Origin: Moraxellaceae bacterium
GTDB lineage: Bacteria > Pseudomonadota > Gammaproteobacteria > Pseudomonadales > Moraxellaceae
DNA length: 64,000 nt
Direction: 5' to 3'
NCBI GenBank assembly: GCA_004173455.1
Contig: SECL01000006.1
Span: forward strand, 1 to 64,000
Part shown: positions 36,503 to 43,893 of the stretch, piece by piece
Numbering within the stretch: the first letter of the stretch is position 1
Layout: each line of letters opens with the position of its first letter
The notes under the pieces: model-generated
Told to the model about the DNA's origin: nothing
Databases searched by the model: none
What the model saw: the letters and a program-made list of their open reading frames with translations, nothing else
Made by a program: the position numbers and the translations under genes

Positions 36503-38140
36503 ATGAGTGTGTTAACTTTTGCCCTAGCGCAATTTTCTCCCCGGGTTGGTGACCTACTGGCAAACGCAAAACAAATGGTACAGCTTGCTGAACAAGCCAA
36601 ACAAAAAGGCGCTGATGTCATTGTTTTTCCAGAACTTGCAGTCACTGGCTATCCTCCTGAAGATTTATTACTGCGTGCCAGCATGAACACGCGGGTACGC
36701 CATGCGCTGGATGTGCTCAAGCAGGTAAACGGTATTACCATGGTGGTGGGTTATCCGCATCAGGAAGATCATGCGACCGAGCTACAGCCGCGTTATAACT
36801 CCGCTGCTGTGCTGTGTGATGGGCAAATCCTTGGGGTTTATCACAAGCAATACTTACCCAACTATAGCGTTTTTGATGAACGTCGCTATTTTACTACCGG
36901 TTCCCAGCATGTGATTTTGGAAATCAAGGGACAAAAAGTAGGCTTGCTGATCTGTGAAGACCTATGGCAGGACAAGCCAGTGTGCCAGCTCAAAAAACTG
37001 GGGGCTGATCTGGCTGTGGTACTGAATGCCTCTCCATTTGAAACAGGCAAACATGAACGTCGCAAGGCCTTATTGCACAGCCAGAGCAAAACCAATCAGC
37101 TGCCAATCGCCTATGTCAATTGCGTTGGCGGGCAGGATGATCTGGTGTTTGATGGTGGCTCCATGGCAGTCAATGCGGATGGCACGATTGCTGCCGAGGC
37201 CAACCGTTTTGGTGAGCAAATCCTGCTGGCCGAATTTGATTGCAATAGTCATGCTTTTAAGCCGCAAGCACCGGTTGCCACACTGTCGCCCATTGCTGAA
37301 ACCTATCAGGCGCTGGTGGTGGGCGTGCGTGATTACGTCAATCGTTCGGGCTTTCCCGGGGTGATTCTGGGCTTATCGGGCGGTGTGGATTCTGCACTGT
37401 GCTTGGCCATTGCAGTAGATGCGCTAGGGCCTGAACGGGTGAATGCCGTGATGATGCCTTTTGCCTATACGGCACAGATTAGCCTTGAAGATGCTGCGGC
37501 ACAGGCCAAACGGCTGAATGTGGCGTATCACGTGGCTGAAATCCACAATATCGTGCATAGCTTTGCCAGTACTCTGCATCCGTTCTTTGGGGATAGTGAT
37601 GTTGGGGTAACAGAAGAAAATCTGCAAGCCCGTAGTCGTGGCACTTTGTTGATGGCGCTGTCCAACAAGTTTGGTCATTTAGTGCTCACGACCGGCAATA
37701 AATCGGAAATGGCTGTGGGCTATGCCACTTTGTACGGTGATATGGCTGGTGGTTACGATGTGCTCAAAGATGTCTACAAAACCGAAGTGTTTGAACTGTG
37801 CCGTTACCGCAATTCACTGGAAGACACACCAGTTATTCCAGAGCGGGTGATTAGTCGGCCACCGTCTGCCGAGCTGCGGCCAGATCAGGTGGATCAGGAT
37901 TCCCTACCGCCGTATGAAATTCTGGATGCCATTTTGCAGGGTTATATTGAACATGACCTGAGCCAGACTGAACTGGTCGAAAAAGGCTTTGACTGCGACG
38001 TAGTAAATCGCATCATTAAAATGGTAGACCGCAACGAATACAAACGACGTCAGTCGGCGATTGGCCCGCGTGTAACCAGCCGTGCCTTTGGTCGTGAGCG
38101 TCGCTACCCACTAGTGAATGGCTGGCAGGCCGGAGATTAA
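36503..38140 (+). CDS. nadE: glutamine-dependent NAD+ synthetase
   Basis: NadE amidates nicotinic acid adenine dinucleotide to NAD+, the last step of NAD synthesis. This is the long, glutamine-using form (545 residues). The N-terminal nitrilase-like amidase domain has the Glu-Lys-Cys triad E44 in FPELAVTGYPPEDL, K115 in YHKQYLPNY and C151 in LLICEDLW. The C-terminal ATP-pyrophosphatase domain has the P-loop GLSGGVDSALCLA and later TTGNKSEMAVGYATLYGDMAGG. The gene after it starts 6 bases beyond the stop, so the pair is likely co-transcribed. Confidence 0.97.
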   Translation: MSVLTFALAQFSPRVGDLLANAKQMVQLAEQAKQKGADVIVFPELAVTGYPPEDLLLRASMNTRVRHALDVLKQVNGITMVVGYPHQEDHATELQPRYNSAAVLCDGQILGVYHKQYLPNYSVFDERRYFTTGSQHVILEIKGQKVGLLICEDLWQDKPVCQLKKLGADLAVVLNASPFETGKHERRKALLHSQSKTNQLPIAYVNCVGGQDDLVFDGGSMAVNADGTIAAEANRFGEQILLAEFDCNSHAFKPQAPVATLSPIAETYQALVVGVRDYVNRSGFPGVILGLSGGVDSALCLAIAVDALGPERVNAVMMPFAYTAQISLEDAAAQAKRLNVAYHVAEIHNIVHSFASTLHPFFGDSDVGVTEENLQARSRGTLLMALSNKFGHLVLTTGNKSEMAVGYATLYGDMAGGYDVLKDVYKTEVFELCRYRNSLEDTPVIPERVISRPPSAELRPDQVDQDSLPPYEILDAILQGYIEHDLSQTELVEKGFDCDVVNRIIKMVDRNEYKRRQSAIGPRVTSRAFGRERRYPLVNGWQAGD

Positions 38141-38146
38141 TCCTTA

Positions 38147-39244
38147 ATGACCCACACCTCGGATCAATCATCAAAATTAGATCAGCCCACCACTCAGGCG
38201 CGTGCGCTGGCCGAACAATTGCTGGCTGCACAGGTGAATTTTGTCAAGGCACGTCTTAGCAACGCCGAGCTGGGTGATCAGGCCGCTAGTCTGATTCATT
38301 TTTGTCTGGAACAGGGCAAAGATATTCGTTTGGATGAGGTGGTAAGTGCCAGCAGCATTCGGGAAGTGGTTCAGGTCTATGCTTTTGATTTGAATCTGGG
38401 TGCTGGCATTATTGAGCTGATTGGTGCTATGGCACAGCGGTTGTATAGCGAAGCCAACCATCTGGCACCTACCCTACAAACCCTGATTTCCAGCCATCAG
38501 CTCGAACAGTGGATTGACAAGATTCTAGAGCTGGATCAGGTCAGGCATCATCTGGTGCAGGCCGTGCTGCAAAGCCCAGCCGCTCATGCGGTGATTGGCC
38601 AGATTATTTCCAGCTTGCTGAACAAACAACTGCCCAAATGGCGTGAACAGGTGGCTGGCCAACTGGGTGAAGGTTGGTTGGCCAAAACCCCATTACTGCC
38701 CCGCTTAATGAAGCTGCTGCTGCAACAGGAAGAAAAACTACTAATCATTGCCGAACAGCATCTCAGTCAGTTTATTCAAAATCAGGGCACTCAGTTGCTT
38801 AGTCTGGATGCGGCTGAATTAAAGGATATTGCTTGGCAAGTCTGGCTCAATATCAAGGATATTCCTCTCAATGAATTGTCTAGCGGGATTGAAGCGTTGG
38901 ACATTGAGGAATTTTTTGTACTGCTGTATGAGACTTGGCGTGAATTGCGCCAGACTGAGTACCTGCAACGCCTGATTTTTACCGGCATTGATGTGTTTTT
39001 TGAAGTGTATGGTGATTATCCGCTATCAGAATTACTCGAAGAAATTGGCATTAGCAGACAACACCTGATTAATGACGCCAACCGTTTTTTGCCACGTGCC
39101 ATTGCCGCCTTGAACCAGCATCACGTGCTGGATCAGCTCATCCGCTTGCAGCTTAGTGATTTTTACTTTAGTGCGACCACATTAAAGCTGATTCAGCAGG
39201 GTTTGATTCATTCTGCCCCTGCCCAGCCTGAAAAACCCTTATAA
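38147..39244 (+). CDS. conserved helical protein of unknown function
   Basis: A 365-residue protein I do not recognise. It is predicted by eye to be almost entirely alpha-helical, leucine- and glutamine-rich, with no signal peptide and no clear membrane segment. Internal features are LSNAELGDQAASLIHFC near residue 37, a region of LLQQEEKLLIIAEQHLSQFI around 195-215, and a conserved-looking GDYPLSELLEEIGISRQHL near 290. ATG 38147 lies 6 bases after the nadE stop, implying one transcript. The nadE link suggests a housekeeping rather than mobile gene, but gives no function. Confidence 0.8.
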   Translation: MTHTSDQSSKLDQPTTQARALAEQLLAAQVNFVKARLSNAELGDQAASLIHFCLEQGKDIRLDEVVSASSIREVVQVYAFDLNLGAGIIELIGAMAQRLYSEANHLAPTLQTLISSHQLEQWIDKILELDQVRHHLVQAVLQSPAAHAVIGQIISSLLNKQLPKWREQVAGQLGEGWLAKTPLLPRLMKLLLQQEEKLLIIAEQHLSQFIQNQGTQLLSLDAAELKDIAWQVWLNIKDIPLNELSSGIEALDIEEFFVLLYETWRELRQTEYLQRLIFTGIDVFFEVYGDYPLSELLEEIGISRQHLINDANRFLPRAIAALNQHHVLDQLIRLQLSDFYFSATTLKLIQQGLIHSAPAQPEKPL

Positions 39245-39277
39245 GCCAATTCAGCTTGCTATATACCTTATAAAAGT

Positions 39278-39301
39278 AGTGCTCTCAGACTGTACAGCAC
39301 T
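39278..39301. terminator. possible bidirectional terminator hairpin
   Basis: AGTGCT and AGCACT enclose a 12-base loop between the convergent unknown gene and DUF305 gene. On the minus strand it is followed by ACTTTTA. It is weak, and listed only because it lies exactly between convergent stops. Confidence 0.4.
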
Positions 39302-39305
39302 TGAT

Positions 39306-39779
39306 TTATTGCTGTGCAGGTTGCTGCTTTTTATCCTGTTCCAGTTCAACGATTAGCTGCTGCATCTGGGCAATTTCCTGTTTTTGCGTTTGAATAATGC
39401 CATCGGCCAGCTCACGCACGCGCGGGTCTGTAATAGTGGCTCGCTCACTGGTGAGAATAGCAATGGAATGATGCGGAATCATGGCTTTCATCCACGATAC
39501 CTGATCCACGGTGGCCTGACTGCGCATCAGCCATAAGGACAATACGGCAATTAGCACGCTGCCTGCATAGATCATCAGGTTATGTTTTTTGTTTTTGTAC
39601 ATGCCCTGCATAAATGTCAGCATGATGATTGCCATGACTGCACCCATAAAAATAGCCATGTAAACCCGGGTTTCACTAAAATAAATATGCTCAGCCTGAT
39701 ACACATTGCTATACATCATGGCAAACATCGCCAGTGTCGACGTTAGAATCATTAGGCCAAATTTTGCATAAGGGTTCAT
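39306..39779 (-). CDS. DUF305 membrane protein
   Basis: A 157-residue protein with three hydrophobic segments (about 6-26, 40-60 and 68-86), followed by an extracytoplasmic DUF305 domain. The domain hallmark WMKAMIPHHSIAILTSERA, with the adjacent His-His pair, is followed by the helical TDPRVRELADGIIQTQKQEI and a Gln/Glu-rich tail. DUF305 proteins are ferritin-like four-helix proteins often found near copper-handling genes, but no metal genes are adjacent here. A reasonable ATG start precedes NPYAKFG. Function unknown. Confidence 0.9.
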   Translation of the reverse strand: MNPYAKFGLMILTSTLAMFAMMYSNVYQAEHIYFSETRVYMAIFMGAVMAIIMLTFMQGMYKNKKHNLMIYAGSVLIAVLSLWLMRSQATVDQVSWMKAMIPHHSIAILTSERATITDPRVRELADGIIQTQKQEIAQMQQLIVELEQDKKQQPAQQ

Positions 39780-40133
39780 TGATCTTCCTCGTTTTTTAGG
39801 ACAATCATTAGCCTAGCCATTTTTAGCGGTTATTTAGGTATCAATTCAGTAGAGGTCTGTTTGCAGGCTTCACGCCAGAACAGCAGTTTAATGTCGTGTG
39901 GTCAAAACTGCGGGGCTTGAAACACATGGGCTTCACACATCGGGGTTTAAAGCGATGTGTTTTAACCATTTGGATTTAATGGGACTGAATTTAATGCACA
40001 AGGTTTGAAGCACAAGGTTTGAAGCACAAGGTTTGAAGCAAAGGGTTTGACGTAAAATGTTTAAAGCAACGTGCTTAACAACAAGAAACGTTAGAAGAAC
40101 CAGCTTAGAAATAGCCAGCCCAAGAATAGCCGC
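39780..40133. other. 354-base repeat-rich intergenic region
   Basis: There is no gene that I can support. Much of it is built from decayed short repeats: near-copies of (GGGGTTTAAAGC / GGGCTTCACAC)-type words at 39910-39990, the exact 14-base array at 39996-40037, and further degenerate (A)GAA/AGCTTAG words to 40130. Confidence 0.55.
39996..40051 (+). repeat. 14-bp tandem repeat, three exact copies plus decayed copy
   Basis: GCACAAGGTTTGAA is repeated exactly at 39996-40009, 40010-40023 and 40024-40037, then as GCAAAGGGTTTGA at 40038-40050. No protein is encoded. It lies just downstream of the 40.1-kb small gene's stop. Confidence 0.92.
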
Positions 40134-40400
40134 TTAATGAATGGTGACGACTTCACAAAACCCGATTTCATCGAGTACTGTATGATGTTGCAAGTCGTAT
40201 AGGTAAACCTTGCTTAAGGTATGCTGGAAGGTTTTTTTGATGGCCACATGTATGAACTGTTGTAGATGAAGTTCCTGCCAGAGTTTTTCATAGCCCGATG
40301 TCATGCGATGAACATACAGGTCATCCACCAGATAAGCCGGTTCGCCATCAATGGAAAAGCAGACATGGGGATGGTTTTGAACCAGTAGGTCAATAATCAT
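40134..40400 (-). CDS. small protein of unknown function
   Basis: An 88-residue soluble protein starting MIIDLLVQNHPHVC. I recognise no family. A very good ribosome binding site (AGGAG, eight bases before the ATG) and normal codon use for this window argue that it is real. It has His and Cys residues scattered (HPHVC, FIHVAIKK, DLQHHTV) but no tight metal motif. It follows the BLUF photoreceptor gene on the same strand, with a 181-base gap containing long direct repeats, so co-expression is possible but not shown. Confidence 0.7.
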   Translation of the reverse strand: MIIDLLVQNHPHVCFSIDGEPAYLVDDLYVHRMTSGYEKLWQELHLQQFIHVAIKKTFQHTLSKVYLYDLQHHTVLDEIGFCEVVTIH

Positions 40401-40526
40401 AAAAACACTCCTGATAAACTCACTGTTTCATATTAAAACATGCCAGCCCGCTTGCCATACCAGTTTGGTTAAATAACAACGTCCGCTCGTTACAAATCCA
40501 GTTCAGACAGCTGGGCTAAACCAACT

Positions 40527-40573
40527 TAGAACAACTGTCTTAAAATAACTTGCCTAGAACAACTGTCTTAAAA
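40527..40573 (+). repeat. 19-bp direct repeat with 28-bp period
   Basis: TAGAACAACTGTCTTAAAA occurs at 40527-40545 and 40555-40573, with related words (CAACTTAGAAC, AACAACTGATTTAAA) on either side. It lies just after the BLUF gene. Confidence 0.8.
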
Positions 40574-40581
40574 CAACTGAT

Positions 40582-41172
40582 TTAAAAAAAGAAAAAACCT
40601 GCACCTGTAGGCATCAGGCTAACTACCAAGTACAGTGGCGCCAAAACCAGCAGGATAAAACCAGCCACCATGGCCATATCCTTGAGGCTCATGACATAAC
40701 GGCTCTGGTTATTTTCCAGTAACTGCAACGCCAGATTGGGTTCATCCAGGCAGCTACTGGCATAGCAGGCCAGAACATCCAAAAACGGGTCAACCAATGA
40801 GCTGGTGAGTAAATACGGATTAAATGAACCAAGCTGATGTGCACCAAAAAACGCGGCAATGGGTGCATCAAAATGCACATAACGCATGGCCCATTGTCCA
40901 AATTTTTTGGTTTCTATGGGAGCATAAGACAACATTTTAATGTCTTGATGAAGCGGATCCCGACTTAATTTCTGGTACAGGCTATCTACTTGCGCTTTTG
41001 AACCTTCGATGCACTGTAAGAAATAATTGTTGCCATATAGCAACACACCGGTCAGCTGGTGATTAAAGTTGTTTTTCTGGGCAGCGGCAAGAATCTTCTG
41101 CAAATCATTGCGAATCTCAGCTGGCTGCGCTGTTGCCGTACTGGTATAAACCAGACGAACATTTACGGTCAT
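40582..41172 (-). CDS. BLUF-domain blue-light sensor with C-terminal membrane helix
   Basis: A 196-residue protein with an N-terminal BLUF domain that binds FAD and senses blue light. Key residues are Y9 in RLVYTS, the Asn region NNFNHQLTG (34-42), Q53 in NYFLQCIEG, and W94 in FGQWAMRY. The domain ends near residue 105. A linker follows, and then a hydrophobic segment (about 168-190, MVAGFILLVLAPLYLVVSLM) ending in GAGFFFF, so it is probably anchored in the membrane. Acinetobacter BlsA is a soluble short BLUF protein without such a helix. AGAAG precedes the ATG. Confidence 0.9.
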   Translation of the reverse strand: MTVNVRLVYTSTATAQPAEIRNDLQKILAAAQKNNFNHQLTGVLLYGNNYFLQCIEGSKAQVDSLYQKLSRDPLHQDIKMLSYAPIETKKFGQWAMRYVHFDAPIAAFFGAHQLGSFNPYLLTSSLVDPFLDVLACYASSCLDEPNLALQLLENNQSRYVMSLKDMAMVAGFILLVLAPLYLVVSLMPTGAGFFFF

Positions 41173-41356
41173 TATTATCTTCTAAATTGAGCAACCAGAC
41201 TGGTGCCTTAAGGAAATATTCTAAGCCTAAAAATCAAACAAATCTACTATTTTTAAATATAACTTAATCAGTGAAATAGTTTTTCTAAATAATATCAAGC
41301 CTGAATAGGGACAATTTCAAACCATAACCCAAGGCTTTAAAGCTTTAAAATGCGCA

Positions 41357-41386
41357 TAAAAAAAGTCCAGTCTGAGAGACTGGACT
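41357..41386 (-). terminator. terminator downstream of the initiator tRNA
   Basis: Read on the minus strand, AGTCCAGTCT-CTC-AGACTGGACT forms a 10-bp stem with a 3-base loop and runs into a stretch of seven T. It lies 47 bases after the tRNA 3' end. Confidence 0.9.
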
Positions 41387-41432
41387 ATAAAGCTTTAATT
41401 TCAAAAATCTTTACCATTGTATCAATGAACAA

Positions 41433-41509
<77 letters not shown>

Positions 41510-41625
41510 GCAGAGGTGGCATTTATACGCGCCTATTGCCGTAGCGTCAACAAAAAAATCCATTTATTTTATATATTGCACATTTTTTGAGTGATTTGAG
41601 CAATATTCACCCAAATCATGGCGAA

Positions 41626-41721
41626 TCAGCCATGGATAAGCGCGGTACTGAACAACACATAGCTTGTAATCAAAAATAAGGGTAAAAAAACAGAAATCAG
41701 GACAATCTGGTTCAGATTCAT
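41626..41721 (-). CDS. possible 31-residue membrane peptide
   Basis: An ATG-started frame of 31 codons ends in TGA and lies upstream of the tRNA gene. The peptide is strongly hydrophobic (for example IVLISVFLPLFLITSYVLF), with a short polar start and end, as in single-pass small membrane proteins. The ribosome binding site is weak (GAGAAA about seven bases upstream). It could be chance, since an AT-rich minus strand easily encodes hydrophobic stretches. I give it low confidence. Confidence 0.3.
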   Translation of the reverse strand: MNLNQIVLISVFLPLFLITSYVLFSTALIHG

Positions 41722-41836
41722 AGCGGGTTTCTCGTAAGCCCATAAGTGAACCACTAGACTATCCCGCTTTTATTTAACGCCAATGACCATCATGTTACCG
41801 CTTGAGCTGGCAGGTATTGGTTGTTGCTTTACAGGG

Positions 41837-42784
41837 TTAGTGGCTGGTATAGCGCATGAGTTCGTGTGGGTCATGCGCACAAAACAGTGATACTTCATCA
41901 GCATGCTGCACGGCCAGTTGTTGCAAGCGCGCCAGACTTTGCAGTCGGGGCTTGCGGTAGGTTTTTACTAGATTTTCAAAAAACCTGAGTCCAGCCGGCA
42001 TACGGGGCTGGGCAGTCACCTGACTGTGATGAAAATAGGCATCGCCACAGTGCAATAACCATTTTTTATCCTGTCGCACTGCAACGCCGACATGCCCCTT
42101 GGTATGGCCAATGAGCGGAATGAGCAACAGGTCATTGGCCAGCTCGGCAATGGGCGCAATGGCATCAAAACCAAACCAGCGTTTTGCTGACTGACTCTGG
42201 CTTTGAGTGCCAGTCTGGGTTTGGCCATGCACGATCCATTGTGGTTGGTGTTCAAACTGAACAGTACGAAAACGCAGCAAGTCGCGCATATCCGGTTGCA
42301 CAATCTGCAATAGCTCAGCTTCCAGCACATGCACGCTGGCCGCCGGAAAATCACTTAGGCCGCCTGCATGATCCAGATCAAGATGGGTTGGGATTAGGTG
42401 CTTTACATCCTGCGGATCATAGCCCAGCGCCTGAATCTGGTACAGCGCGGTTTCAGTTTTGTCCAGCGTCGGTCTAGCCAGCTTTAAAAAAGTGCTTCCT
42501 AGTCGGCCTTGCGGATTTTGTAAATCACGACTGCCAAAGCCACAATCCACCAGGATCAGCCCGACGCTGGTGTCTAGCAGCAAACAGTGACACACCAGCT
42601 TGGCCGGTTTTTTCCAGCTGCCATAACCATTGATCAACTTTTGGCAGGCTGGACACATCGTGCCGCAGTTGAGGTGATGAATACGCAGAATACTGCCTGC
42701 TTTGCGAGCAAGACGGTTGTGCTCATTGTTGTTGTCCTGATTATTCTGCGCTGCACTGTCGGCACGAGGTTTACTGGTATTCAT
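41837..42784 (-). CDS. metallo-beta-lactamase-fold hydrolase with HxDxDH motif
   Basis: A 315-residue MBL-fold protein. The first metal motif is HLDLDHAGG (about residues 133-141), where the usual HxHxDH has Asp in place of the second His. Other ligands are LVDCGFGS (Asp before), GHTKGHVGV (His), HCGDAYFH and CAHDPHE near the C-terminus. The first 35 residues are polar and low-complexity. Its natural substrate is unknown; lactonases and other hydrolases share the fold. It is divergent from the fasciclin gene. An N-terminal Cys-rich CGTMCPACQ motif may also bind metal. Confidence 0.85.
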   Translation of the reverse strand: MNTSKPRADSAAQNNQDNNNEHNRLARKAGSILRIHHLNCGTMCPACQKLINGYGSWKKPAKLVCHCLLLDTSVGLILVDCGFGSRDLQNPQGRLGSTFLKLARPTLDKTETALYQIQALGYDPQDVKHLIPTHLDLDHAGGLSDFPAASVHVLEAELLQIVQPDMRDLLRFRTVQFEHQPQWIVHGQTQTGTQSQSQSAKRWFGFDAIAPIAELANDLLLIPLIGHTKGHVGVAVRQDKKWLLHCGDAYFHHSQVTAQPRMPAGLRFFENLVKTYRKPRLQSLARLQQLAVQHADEVSLFCAHDPHELMRYTSH

Positions 42785-43044
42785 GGAGGTTCTGGCTTCC
42801 TGCTGGCGTATTGTTTTGCGTCACAACATTTGCGTCATCATGTTGCGCATGATCATGGCGGTTGCAAAACCAGTATTAATTTTTTTAGGAAAAAAGTTTT
42901 GACAGCTTTTACCAGCTTTTATACAAATCACGACAGTGGCACGGTGCTGCCAATATTTCTACAGATTCAGATTTAACACATTGCATTGCTTTTTAAAGGC
43001 TTTGTACTGTTCATGTTAAAACTACTGACTATCTTTGCTTAAGT
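42785..43044. other. intergenic region upstream of the fasciclin promoter, repeat-bearing
   Basis: It holds a degenerate ~15-base repeat at 42814-42857 (TTTTGCGTCACAACA, TTTGCGTCATCATG, TTGCGCATGATCATG) and otherwise no recognised feature up to the SigK-like promoter at 43045. The MBL-gene promoter must lie here on the minus strand. Confidence 0.55.
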
Positions 43045-43074
43045 TGAATCCAGAGCAGATTGGCCTGCGTATAT
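43045..43074 (+). promoter_or_regulatory. predicted ECF (SigK-like) promoter of the fasciclin gene
   Basis: TGAATCC (43045-43051), a 16-base spacer, then CGTATAT (43068-43074), 60 bases upstream of the ATG. The same -35 heptamer, spacer length and CGTA(A/T)AT box occur upstream of the DUF4331 gene on the opposite strand at 52331-52360. I take it as the site of the ECF sigma factor at 47 kb; that is inference from the sequence match and genomic context. Confidence 0.7.
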
Positions 43075-43133
43075 GTTGATGAAGAACAAAAGTTCTTGTG
43101 CATTCACTTTATACAACAGGAAGCATTATTATC

Positions 43134-43688
43134 ATGAAAAAACTAACTCTTACACTGGCACTGGCCAGCAGCTTGTTTTTAGCCACTGCCGCACAGGCAG
43201 ACATGAACGTGATGGTGGGTGGCCAAAGTATGCTGCCTGCCAAGGATATTGTTGATAATGCAGTGAACTCTGCCGATCACACCACGCTGGTTGCCGCCGT
43301 AAAAGCCGCTGGACTGGTTGAAACCTTAAAAAGCAAAGGGCCATTTACGGTATTTGCACCGACCAACGCTGCATTTGACAAACTGCCTGACGGTACAGTG
43401 GCTACCCTGCTTAAGCCTGAAAACAAGGCCTCTTTGACCAAAATCCTGACCTATCATGTGATTGCAGGCAAATATGATTTTGATGCATTGTCCAAACTGA
43501 TTAAAAAAGGTCATGGCAAAACCACCCTGCAAACCGTGAGTGGTGGTAAGCTGAGCTTTAGTAAAAATGGCATGCACAATATTATGGTGTGGGATGAAAA
43601 AGGCGGCATGGCCAATATCAGCACCTATGATGTGTATCAGTCCAATGGGGTGATTGAGGTGGTTGATACCGTACTCATGCCCAAATAA
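43134..43688 (+). CDS. secreted fasciclin (FAS1) domain protein
   Basis: A 184-residue protein with a classical signal peptide (MKKLTLTLALASSLFLATAAQA), starting at ATG 43134; an upstream in-frame ATG at 43098 would only prepend 12 residues. One FAS1 domain fills the rest: TVFAPTNAAFDKLP (H1 motif), LTYHVIAGKY (YH motif) and VIEVVDTVLMPK (H2). FAS1 domains mediate adhesion or extracellular contacts. In Mycobacterium the FAS1 antigens MPT70/MPT83 are controlled by SigK and RskA. Here the gene carries a promoter match to that of the operon encoding a SigK/RskA-like pair. Confidence 0.93.
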   Translation: MKKLTLTLALASSLFLATAAQADMNVMVGGQSMLPAKDIVDNAVNSADHTTLVAAVKAAGLVETLKSKGPFTVFAPTNAAFDKLPDGTVATLLKPENKASLTKILTYHVIAGKYDFDALSKLIKKGHGKTTLQTVSGGKLSFSKNGMHNIMVWDEKGGMANISTYDVYQSNGVIEVVDTVLMPK

Positions 43689-43764
43689 GCATGTAAGCCT
43701 GACTCACCAAGCGACATCAAATCCACATAACGACCTGTGCTTACTGGTAAATTGCCAGTGGCAT

Positions 43765-43791
43765 GGGTTTTTTGGGTTTTTTGGGTTTTAT
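43765..43791 (+). repeat. 9-bp GGGTTTTTT tandem repeat
   Basis: GGGTTTTTT at 43765-43773 and 43774-43782, then GGGTTTTAT at 43783-43791. A weak hairpin, ACTGG (43743-43747) with CCAGT (43755-43759), precedes it, so the T-rich block may double as the fasciclin gene's terminator. Confidence 0.75.
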
Positions 43792-43893
43792 TTTTAAATA
43801 TAACCAATTGATCTATAGTATAAAAAGCTTATAAAGCTTTAGAAAATGATCAGGAAAAATCAGTATGGACACTCGCAAAAGGGATAACAATAT

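Noticed and set aside
39996-40051. 14-bp repeat array as a CRISPR
   Set aside because: The repeats are direct, abutting and only 14 bases, with no unique spacers and no cas genes.
43689-43893. SigK-like promoter before the TonB receptor at 43894
   Set aside because: CAAATCC occurs but no CGTA box at the right distance; the TonB receptor is therefore not assigned to the regulon.
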